Positions 1 through 5,170 of a stretch of 6,399 nt of DNA are shown piece by piece. A program made the position numbers and the translations under genes. This stretch comes from Methylomarinum sp964474415. Its GTDB lineage: Bacteria > Pseudomonadota > Gammaproteobacteria > Methylococcales > Methylomonadaceae. The stretch is taken from the NCBI GenBank assembly GCA_964474415.1, contig CAYYSO010000133.1:1-6399 (forward strand), written 5' to 3'. The notes under the pieces are model-generated. The model saw nothing but the letters and a program-made list of their open reading frames with translations. It was not told the DNA's origin and made no database searches. Within the stretch, counting starts at the first letter, position 1. Every line of letters starts with the position of its first letter.

Positions 1-87
1 TTCATGCCGCTGTTTCAAGGGTTGATTATGGGAATGCCTCTTTTGTGTGATGTATTTTTTGAGCTGTTAAATCCGACAGTCTCCTAG
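1..87 (+). CDS. Possible 3' end of an unidentified protein (partial)
   Basis: Frame 1 is open from the left edge for 28 codons and ends in TAG at 85-87. The peptide is hydrophobic (around LIMGMPLLCDVFFELLNP), as in the C-terminal tail of a membrane protein, while the other two forward frames close within about 50 bases. I do not recognise the family. The stretch is short enough that an open frame could occur by chance, so this is a tentative call. No clear terminator follows: an ATCCGA/TCGGAT pair (71-76 and 107-112) has a 30-base loop and no T-run. Confidence 0.35.
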   Translation, partial: FMPLFQGLIMGMPLLCDVFFELLNPTVS

Positions 88-256
88 CGGAAAAATAATT
101 AGTAAATCGGATAGAAGATAGCAAGGAGTGACTTGCTGTGCCTACACCTAAATCCAGACTTTCATAAATTAACAACCCTTCTGCTCTTTTCATTAAGAGC
201 TAAATTATTCTCTGAAAAACGAACGTTTTGGAGAATGGTCATTTCAGACAGGGTGA

Positions 257-320
257 ACATTGTTAATGCAATATGTATTGACAATGTGTATACTAGCAAT
301 GTAAGTGCATTGTATACACA
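257..320. promoter_or_regulatory. Nested inverted repeats, probable toxin-antitoxin operator
   Basis: A perfect 9-bp inverted repeat, TGTGTATAC (285-293) and GTATACACA (312-320), is separated by 18 bases and ends 14 bases before the antitoxin start. Inside it is a second pair, CAATG (297-301) and CATTG (308-312). To the left is a 7-bp pair, ACATTGT (257-263) and ACAATGT (281-287). The shared CAATG/CATTG core recurs four times. Ribbon-helix-helix antitoxins of TacA type typically bind several dyads overlapping their own promoter, with the toxin as co-repressor, and this layout fits such autoregulation. The dyads are seen directly; the role is inferred. Confidence 0.6.
278..305 (+). promoter_or_regulatory. 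Sigma-70-like promoter of the toxin-antitoxin operon
   Basis: A perfect TTGACA -35 hexamer lies at 278-283. Sixteen bases later is TGTAAG (300-305), which matches TATAAT at four of six positions. It lies inside the operator dyads, so a bound repressor would block RNA polymerase. The weak -10 is the uncertain part; TATACT at 289-294 is a better hexamer but has no -35 at proper spacing. Confidence 0.45.
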
Positions 321-334
321 AAATGAGGTGCCAT

Positions 335-628
335 ATGATTTTGTCAGAAACACAAGAAGCGCAAGCAAAAAACAGAGATGTAACGTTGAATATCCGTGCG
401 CGAAGAGCACAGCGGGACTTGATTGACGAGGCCGCCGCCCTATTGGGCACAAGCCGCAGTGATTTTATGTTGTCAGCAGCTTGCCGGTCTGCGGAGGAAG
501 TTTTTTTGGAAAAGCGCGTTTTTGCCTTAAACGCGGAAGAATTCAAGCGTTTCGAGGAAATGCTGGATACCTCACCGTCTGAAAATCCGGGATTAAAAGC
601 GTTGCTGAAAGTTAAAACACCATGGTGA
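335..628 (+). CDS. DUF1778/TacA-family ribbon-helix-helix antitoxin
   Basis: Antitoxin of a type II toxin-antitoxin pair: the N-terminal domain binds DNA as a dimer and the C-terminal tail neutralises the acetyltransferase toxin encoded next. The 97-residue product has the DUF1778 pattern: a basic beta strand RDVTLNIRAR (14-23), then helix RDLIDEAAALLGTSRSDFMLSAA (27-49), then EEVFLEKRVFALNAEEFKRFEEML, a characteristic family segment ending near residue 77. The start at 335 is preferred because GAGGTG (325-330) lies four bases upstream; a GTG at 305 and an ATG at 323 are in frame but would overlap the operator dyads. Its stop overlaps the toxin start by 7 bases (622-628), which implies translational coupling. 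Length is normal for the family. Family assignment is firm; autoregulation through the upstream dyads is inferred. Confidence 0.9.
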   Translation: MILSETQEAQAKNRDVTLNIRARRAQRDLIDEAAALLGTSRSDFMLSAACRSAEEVFLEKRVFALNAEEFKRFEEMLDTSPSENPGLKALLKVKTPW

Positions 629-1194
629 ATAAAGACAAAGCGGAACCGGCAAAACAAATTACAAAACCGGAACGATTACATGTGAATCATGTAATATCGG
701 AATTTGAATCCGGGAATGAGACTTTGGATCATTGGCTCCGCCATAAAGCATGGCCGAATGACCGGGCGGATGCTTCCAGAACCTATGTCGTTTGTGAAGA
801 CTCTCATGTTGTGGCGTATTATTGCTTGTCAACGGGGTCTATAGACCGTTCTGAGGCCACGGGAAAGTTACGCCGGAATATGCCGGCCCCTATTCCCGTT
901 ATGATCCTTGGACGTTTAGCGGTCGATCTGGCGTGGCAACATCGTGGTATTGGTGCCGCCTTGTTGCAGGATGCGCTTTTTAGAACAATACAGGTCTCCG
1001 AGATTGCTGGCGTGAAAGCGTTGCTCGTTCATGCCATATCCGATGAAGCGATAGCCTTCTATAAAAGATGGGGCTTTGCTCCCTCCCCTTTAAATCCACG
1101 AACTTTATTTTTATCAATCAAACAAGCCCAAGCGCGCCACGATTTTTCGCAAAAGCTGAAATGGGATCCGTCCGATTTCAGCAGCGAAAAATAA
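622..1194 (+). CDS. TacT-like GNAT acetyltransferase toxin
   Basis: Probable toxin partner of the preceding antitoxin. Characterised TacT/AtaT-type GNAT toxins use acetyl-CoA to acetylate the amino group of charged aminoacyl-tRNAs and so block translation. The 190-residue protein shows the family pattern: AYYCLSTGSI (65-74), RRNMPAPIPVMILGRLAVD (84-102), the acetyl-CoA pyrophosphate loop QHRGIGAALL (106-115) with the R-G-x-G-A signature, GVKALLVHA (130-138), and AIAFYKRWGF (143-152), whose Tyr147 aligns with the catalytic tyrosine. The protein looks intact. It has about 20 extra N-terminal residues and a charged C-terminal tail (QAQARHDFSQK onward) that may be lineage-specific. Translation is probably coupled to the antitoxin. 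The specific tRNA target cannot be read from sequence. Confidence 0.88.
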   Translation: MVNKDKAEPAKQITKPERLHVNHVISEFESGNETLDHWLRHKAWPNDRADASRTYVVCEDSHVVAYYCLSTGSIDRSEATGKLRRNMPAPIPVMILGRLAVDLAWQHRGIGAALLQDALFRTIQVSEIAGVKALLVHAISDEAIAFYKRWGFAPSPLNPRTLFLSIKQAQARHDFSQKLKWDPSDFSSEK

Positions 1195-1500
1195 CGTAGC
1201 GATTAATGCCTTCGGCGGCCCCGATTCGTCCTGCGTACGTGCCACTACGCCACATCCTCGTATACTCGATGCAGGCTCCGTAGCACTTCCACAAATGACT
1301 TGACGCCCCTATCGGGAAGCCTTGTATTTCTCCTCCGCAAGCTACGGAAAAACACCCGGCCCTGGGGCTATCGGGGACTAAAAATATTCACTTCGCTGAA
1401 GCTCCGTTTCCATGATTTTCAGCGAATGGATGTTATACAGATTTGTATGGATGACTTTACGCGTTCTGAAAAATCAATATCCTACACCCGCTAATTGATT
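1195..1500. other. GC-richer, repeat-rich intergenic island without an intact gene
   Basis: This stretch is visibly richer in G and C, up to about 1380, than the AT-rich DNA that follows. It contains several inverted repeats: CCCCGAT/ATCGGGG (1219-1225, 1370-1376), TCCGTAGC/GCTACGGA (1277-1284, 1341-1348), GCGTA/TACGC (1233-1237, 1246-1250) and GCCCC/GGGGC (1305-1309, 1364-1368), plus a direct repeat CTATCGGG (1309-1316, 1368-1375). The minus strand gives coding-like but interrupted frames; one reads KSFVEVLRSLHRVYEDVA before a stop. It could be a decayed insertion element, an intergenic repeat family member or a structured RNA remnant. I cannot identify it. Confidence 0.35.
1392..1426. repeat. 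Perfect 9-bp inverted repeat
   Basis: TTCGCTGAA (1392-1400) and TTCAGCGAA (1418-1426) are exact reverse complements around a 17-base spacer. There is no following T-run on either strand, so this is not a standard intrinsic terminator. It lies at the right side of the GC-richer island and may mark its edge; a related TTCAGCAGCGAA string occurs at the very end of the toxin gene. Function unknown. Confidence 0.5.
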
Positions 1501-1617
1501 ACCGAGCGAGTTACAAATAATCATTTAATTAATGATCCAAAGTTAGCAGGGAGGGTGCAGTAAAGATGAGTTGAGACAATAGGCCGGACATGGACGACAT
1601 AGAATAGATGCCAGCAA

Positions 1618-1655
1618 TTTACCATTCTGGTGCATACAATTTAACGATTGGTGCA
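1618..1655 (+). promoter_or_regulatory. NtrC-type enhancer site plus a second half-site
   Basis: Bases 1618-1634 read TTTACCATTCTGGTGCA, which matches the NtrC dyad TGCACCA-N3-TGGTGCA at 12 of 14 fixed positions. An identical right half-site TGGTGCA recurs at 1649-1655, exactly 21 bp downstream, i.e. two helical turns on the same DNA face. The full site is centred about 150 bp upstream of the predicted sigma-54 transcription start, a normal enhancer distance. Together these suggest control by the nitrogen regulator NtrC. The match is direct; binding is inferred. Confidence 0.65.
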
Positions 1656-1751
1656 GATTTCACTTTATTTTCCGCTCCATTACATTCATAGCAATTGCGA
1701 TTTCTCCTGTCTATTGTTGTTTATTATTTTAATTCAGTGACTTATTAATTT

Positions 1752-1767
1752 TGGTACTTTAATTGCT
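1752..1767 (+). promoter_or_regulatory. Sigma-54 (RpoN) -24/-12 promoter of the nasT-nrt operon
   Basis: TGGTAC-TTTAA-TTGCT closely matches the sigma-54 consensus TGGCAC-N5-TTGCA. The invariant GG (1753-1754) and GC (1765-1766) have the required 12-base register. The predicted start is near A1778, leaving a leader of about 30 bases before nasT. About 100 bp separate it from the nearest NtrC-like half-site, enough for a DNA loop. Expression under nitrogen limitation is inferred. Confidence 0.75.
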
Positions 1768-1807
1768 TATTTTTAATAACCATAATAAATTAACAGAATA
1801 AACGGTG

Positions 1808-2395
1808 ATGCAAAGCATTCTTTTGCTATCTAACGCCCAACACCGGTCGTTATTGGAAAAAGCGATTGATCGGGAAAATTGTTCAATTATCGCGGTGCTT
1901 GAAAACAGTGCAAACCTTGCAGCTGATTTGCAAAAATATGTGACCGACCAAGTGATAGATATGTTGGTAATGGATCTTGAAAAGAGTGGGGAAACGGTAC
2001 TGGAAGCAATTAGACAACTGATGGAGCATACCCCGCTACCGGTAGTGATGTTTGTCCGGCAGGGTGATCGGCAAAGTGCGGCAGAGGCTACGGCCGCTGG
2101 AGCCAGCGCTTATGTAGTTAACGGTTTGGATGAAAATCGGGTCGGCCCTATTCTGGCAGCTGCTATTATTCGTTTCCAAAAAATGCAGACGCTTCGCGAG
2201 AAGCTGATACAAACAAAGATCAGCTTACAAGATCGCAAGGTCATCGAACGCGCTAAAGGTCTGCTGATGAAGCAACATGGCTGTAACGAAAACGAAGCCT
2301 ATATTGCGCTACGTAAACAGGCTATGGAACGTAATAAACGTATCGTAGAAGTAGCGCAAGGCATTATCGACTGTATTACGCTATTAGCCCGGTAA
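1808..2395 (+). CDS. nasT: NasT-type ANTAR transcription antiterminator
   Basis: RNA-binding regulator of nitrate/nitrite assimilation genes. It binds two adjacent hairpins in a leader RNA and prevents formation of an intrinsic terminator. The N-terminal receiver-like domain (about 4-120) is degenerate: it keeps an Asp in VMDLEK at the phosphoacceptor place, but the early acidic pair is replaced by SNAQ and the conserved Lys position reads YVVNG. The helical C-terminal ANTAR domain (about 135-190) is well conserved: DRKVIERAKGLLMK, EAYIALRKQAM and VEVAQGII. ATG 1808 is chosen; an in-frame GTG at 1805 would add one residue. No good ribosome binding site precedes either, so translation may be weak. 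Targets lie directly downstream at 2475-2514. Its usual inhibitor partner NasS is not encoded here. Confidence 0.92.
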   Translation: MQSILLLSNAQHRSLLEKAIDRENCSIIAVLENSANLAADLQKYVTDQVIDMLVMDLEKSGETVLEAIRQLMEHTPLPVVMFVRQGDRQSAAEATAAGASAYVVNGLDENRVGPILAAAIIRFQKMQTLREKLIQTKISLQDRKVIERAKGLLMKQHGCNENEAYIALRKQAMERNKRIVEVAQGIIDCITLLAR

Positions 2396-2474
2396 ATCAA
2401 TGCATTAACAAAGAATAACAAGAAGGAGACCGTCAAGACAGTTTTAAGGTAAAGACAAACAATGCAATAACAAA

Positions 2475-2514
2475 CAAGCAATGAGGCTTGGACGTGTTGT
2501 TGCAGCGATGCAAC
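2475..2514 (+). promoter_or_regulatory. ANTAR two-hairpin target in the nrtA leader RNA
   Basis: Two short hairpins match the ANTAR recognition element. P1 is CAAGC-AATGAG-GCTTG (2475-2490), a 5-bp perfect stem with a hexaloop having A at position 1 (2480) and G at position 4 (2483). P2 is GTTGC-AGCGAT-GCAAC (2499-2514), also a 5-bp perfect stem, with A1 at 2504 and G4 at 2507. The linker is 8 bases. Known ANTAR substrates need exactly these loop positions in a tandem pair ahead of a terminator, as found here directly downstream of an ANTAR protein gene. Binding by NasT is inferred with high confidence. Confidence 0.88.
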
Positions 2515-2530
2515 CCGCATCGTAACAGTT

Positions 2531-2554
2531 AAGCCGGCCAATGGTGGCCAGCTT
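2531..2554 (+). other. Hairpin between the ANTAR target and the terminator
   Basis: AAGC-C-GGCCA-ATGG-TGGCC-A-GCTT forms a nine-pair stem with one C/A mismatch and a four-base loop. It is likely the most stable element between P2 and the terminator and would form early in transcription. It may be a spacer, a polymerase pause site or part of the switch. No role is assigned with certainty. Confidence 0.55.
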
Positions 2555-2564
2555 CGGACAACGG

Positions 2565-2616
2565 CGTCCATAAACCCTGCACATGACTGTGCCGGTGTTT
2601 ATGGGCGTTTTTTTTT
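2565..2616 (+). terminator. Intrinsic terminator in the nrtA leader (attenuator)
   Basis: The lower stem pairs 2565-2575 with 2597-2607 (eleven pairs including one G-U). After a short interruption the upper stem pairs GCACA (2579-2583) with TGTGC (2588-2592) around the loop TGAC. Nine T's (2608-2616) follow immediately. The terminator lies 25 bases before the nrtA start and after nasT, so if unchecked it would separate nasT expression from the transporter genes. Regulation by NasT-dependent antitermination is inferred from the ANTAR target just upstream. Confidence 0.9.
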
Positions 2617-2641
2617 GCAATTTTGGAATGTGGAGTAAAAC

Positions 2642-4069
2642 ATGACACCGATTTTAAAAACAGATAATCAATCTTCAATATCAAAAAAGTACAGGAGCGT
2701 TTTAAGAAAAGGTATCTTGGCCCTGTCAGCGTGTGCACTTCTGAACAGTGGTTTATTGGCACAACCTGCAAGCGCTGCGGTTGGTGAACCCGAGAAAGAA
2801 GATCTGAAGTTTGGTTTTATCAAACTGACCGACATGGCGCCACTGGCGATAGCCTATGAAAAGGGATTTTTTGAGGATGAGGGTTTATATGTCAGCCTTG
2901 AAGCCCAGGCTAACTGGAAGGTGTTGCTCGATGGCGTGATCGATGGTCGTCTGGATGGCGCTCACATGCTGGCTGGTCAGCCACTGGCAGCCACTATCGG
3001 TTATGGCACCAAGGCGCATATCATCACGCCTTTCAGTATGGATCTGAATGGTAATGGTATCACGGTTTCCAATGAAATCTGGAAACAAATGAAACCCAAT
3101 ATCCCGAAACTGGCAGACGGAAGACCCAAACACCCCATCGGCGCACAATACCTGAAACCGGTCGTGGATAAATACAAGGCCGAAGGTAAGCCGTTTAAGA
3201 TGGGAATGGTGTTTCCGGTCTCCACTCATAACTATGAACTGCGCTACTGGCTGGCGGCGGGAGGCTTGAACCCTGGGTATTACGCACCGGAAAAAGGCGA
3301 TACCTCCGGTACGTTGAAAGCCGATGTGTTGCTATCCGTGACACCTCCACCACAGATGCCATCAACCCTGGAAGCAGGTACAATTTATGGATATTGTGTC
3401 GGTGAGCCGTGGAATCAGCAGGCGGTGTTCAAAGGCATTGGCGTTCCGGTCATTACAGACTATGAAATTTGGAAGGACAATCCGGAAAAAGTATTCGGGA
3501 TGAATAAGGAATTTACCGATAAATATCCCAATACCACGATTCACATTGTCAAGGCGCTGCTGCGCGCTGCCAAATGGCTGGACGAGAATAACGATGCCAA
3601 TCGTCCCGAAGCAGTGAAGATTCTGGCGCAACCAAACTATGTGGGTGCAGATTACGATGTGATCGCCAACTCGATGACGGGCACTTTTGAATACGAAAAG
3701 GGCGACAAGCGAAAGCTACCTGATTTCAACGTGTTCTTCCGCTATTACGCGACTTACCCCTATTACTCGGATGCGGTCTGGTATCTCACCCAGATGCGCC
3801 GCTGGGGACAGATTGCCGAGTATAAGCCAGACAGTTGGTATATGGATATTGCCAAGAAAGTCTATCGCTCGGATATCTATGAAAAGGCTGCCAAAGAACT
3901 CATCGCCGAGGGCAAGATGAAGGTTTCGGAATTCCCGAACTTTGCCAAGGAGACCGGTTATCGCAAACCTCAGACCCAGTTTATTGATGGTATTACCTAT
4001 GATGGAACCCAGCCTAATAAATATTTGCAACAACTCCCAATTGGTCTGAAAGGTAAGGACAAAATCTAG
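2642..4069 (+). CDS. nrtA: Nitrate ABC transporter, substrate-binding protein
   Basis: Periplasmic nitrate/nitrite-binding component of an NrtABCD/NasFED-type importer that delivers substrate to the permease. The 475-residue protein starts with an export signal: basic KKYRSVLRK, hydrophobic GILALSACALLNSGLLA and a likely cleavage site at PASAA (42-46). The mature part has family hallmarks: LKFGFIKLTDMAPLAIAYEKGFF (55-77), WKVLLDGVIDGRLDGAHMLAGQP (92-114), FPVSTHNYELRYWLAAGG (191-208) and MPSTLEAGTIYGYCVGEPWN (239-258). GGAG at 2632-2635 is six bases from ATG, a good ribosome binding site. The signal peptide argues against this being the cytoplasmic sensor NasS, which is homologous but lacks one. 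An LSAC string (28-31) resembles a lipobox, so membrane anchoring is possible. Close relatives bind bicarbonate (CmpA), but the NasT/ANTAR context favours nitrate. Confidence 0.93.
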   Translation: MTPILKTDNQSSISKKYRSVLRKGILALSACALLNSGLLAQPASAAVGEPEKEDLKFGFIKLTDMAPLAIAYEKGFFEDEGLYVSLEAQANWKVLLDGVIDGRLDGAHMLAGQPLAATIGYGTKAHIITPFSMDLNGNGITVSNEIWKQMKPNIPKLADGRPKHPIGAQYLKPVVDKYKAEGKPFKMGMVFPVSTHNYELRYWLAAGGLNPGYYAPEKGDTSGTLKADVLLSVTPPPQMPSTLEAGTIYGYCVGEPWNQQAVFKGIGVPVITDYEIWKDNPEKVFGMNKEFTDKYPNTTIHIVKALLRAAKWLDENNDANRPEAVKILAQPNYVGADYDVIANSMTGTFEYEKGDKRKLPDFNVFFRYYATYPYYSDAVWYLTQMRRWGQIAEYKPDSWYMDIAKKVYRSDIYEKAAKELIAEGKMKVSEFPNFAKETGYRKPQTQFIDGITYDGTQPNKYLQQLPIGLKGKDKI

Positions 4070-4079
4070 AATGAAGTTT

Positions 4080-4104
4080 CGCCCGGCTGCCAGCAAGCCG
4101 GGCG
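4080..4104 (+). other. Strong hairpin between nrtA and nrtB
   Basis: CGCCCGGCT (4080-4088) pairs perfectly with AGCCGGGCG (4096-4104) around a 7-base loop. No T-run follows, so it is unlikely to be an efficient intrinsic terminator. Hairpins at this place in binding-protein-dependent transporter operons commonly protect the upstream binding-protein mRNA from 3' exonucleases and lower permease expression; that role is inferred. It ends 21 bases before nrtB. Confidence 0.7.
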
Positions 4105-4125
4105 AGCACATAAGAGGATTAAATC

Positions 4126-5136
4126 ATGAATCACACTAACACCTTAACACCGAATCGCTTTGATGTTTGTATGAATCAATTGCTTTCAGCCTTCGATCCG
4201 AAAAACGGGGCTAAAAAATTGTTTGTACCCATCATCGCCATCCTGGTTTTTCTAATGCTGTGGTCGGCGGGAGCGCGACAGGTACATACCTCCCTGGGCG
4301 CGTTTCCAGGACCCACCAAGGTATGGGAACAGGCGATAGCGTTATGGGAAGAACACAAAGTCGAGCAAAAAAAAGCCGCCGCTTTTTATCAACGCCTGCA
4401 AAAACGTATTGATAAAGCGATTGCCGCAGGCAAACCCGAGGCAAAAATAGAACGGCTCAGGCAGCGAAAATACACGGGTAATGAGACCTTTATCGACCAG
4501 ATTGTGACCAGTCTGATCACGGTGAGTACAGGGTTTCTATTAGCTTCGCTGATCGCCATTCCCATAGGGATTGTTATTGGTATGAATAACACGTTGTATT
4601 CTGCTTTCAACCCCATTATTCAGCTACTTAAACCGGTTTCCCCTTTGGCCTGGTTACCCTTGGTGACTATGGTGGTATCCGCGGTCTATGTATCTAGTGA
4701 TCCGCTGTTTTCCAAGTCGTTCTTGACCTCGGCAATCACCGTAACATTGTGCTGTCTGTGGCCTACAATCATTAATACGTCTGTTGGCGTTGCCGGAGTC
4801 AACAAGGATTTAATCAATGTTAGTCGTGTATTACGACTGGGTTGGTTGACCAAGACCCTTAAAATCGTCTTGCCGTCGTCGATTCCGATGATGTTTACCG
4901 GATTGCGTTTATCTCTCGGTATCGGCTGGATGGTACTCATCGCTGCCGAAATGCTGGCGCAAAACCCTGGTTTGGGCAAATTTGTCTGGGATGAATTCCA
5001 AAATGGCAGCTCCAATTCATTGGCACGCATCATGGTTGCTGTGATCGTTATCGGTTTTATCGGTTTTCTGCTCGACCGGGGGATGATGTCACTGCAAAAG
5101 ATGGCCAGCTGGGACAAGCATGCCATTCTTCGTTAA
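4126..5136 (+). CDS. nrtB: Nitrate ABC transporter, permease
   Basis: Inner-membrane subunit forming the nitrate channel, with NrtA on the periplasmic side and the ATPase on the cytoplasmic side. The 336 residues contain about six hydrophobic segments: 33-50, 128-153, 173-190, 199-217, 255-275 and 301-318. The cytoplasmic coupling loop is visible as NKDLINVSRVLRLGWLTKTL (226-245), followed by KIVLPSSIPMMFTGLRLSLG. Family strings KPVSPLAWLPLVTMV (169-183) and AEMLAQNPGLGKFVWDEF (274-291) are present. A charged, probably helical segment (about 76-118, KKAAAFYQRLQKRIDKAI and on) lies in the first periplasmic loop; cyanobacterial NrtB seems to lack it, whereas some proteobacterial relatives probably share it. 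AGAGGA (4113-4118) is seven bases before ATG. Operon member 56 bases after nrtA. Confidence 0.93.
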   Translation: MNHTNTLTPNRFDVCMNQLLSAFDPKNGAKKLFVPIIAILVFLMLWSAGARQVHTSLGAFPGPTKVWEQAIALWEEHKVEQKKAAAFYQRLQKRIDKAIAAGKPEAKIERLRQRKYTGNETFIDQIVTSLITVSTGFLLASLIAIPIGIVIGMNNTLYSAFNPIIQLLKPVSPLAWLPLVTMVVSAVYVSSDPLFSKSFLTSAITVTLCCLWPTIINTSVGVAGVNKDLINVSRVLRLGWLTKTLKIVLPSSIPMMFTGLRLSLGIGWMVLIAAEMLAQNPGLGKFVWDEFQNGSSNSLARIMVAVIVIGFIGFLLDRGMMSLQKMASWDKHAILR

Positions 5137-5170
5137 TCCCTGGCATCTTCACAAATAACTGGACAAGACA

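Noticed and set aside
183..234. Hairpin GCTCTT/AAGAGC (183-188, 195-200) and the dyad AAAACG-AA-CGTTTT (216-229)
   Set aside because: Both are real repeats, but no T-run follows and nothing ties them to a gene; in AT-rich DNA they may be chance.
133..426. 97-codon forward open frame starting in the AT-rich stretch
   Set aside because: It runs through the promoter and operator dyads and overlaps the well-supported antitoxin in another frame; the translation shows no domain-like pattern.
1300..1494. 64-codon forward frame with a TTG start in the GC-richer island
   Set aside because: No ribosome binding site, spans several inverted repeats including 1392-1426, and the translation resembles nothing I recognise.
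4080..4104. Intrinsic terminator between nrtA and nrtB
   Set aside because: The stem is strong but no T-run follows, and nrtB clearly belongs to the same transporter.
3716..4111. 131-codon minus-strand frame opposite the end of nrtA
   Set aside because: It is a shadow of nrtA, and its start falls in the 4080-4104 hairpin region.
4686..5126. 146-codon minus-strand frame opposite nrtB
   Set aside because: It is a shadow of the permease gene; the sense-strand protein has clear family motifs and the antisense translation has none.
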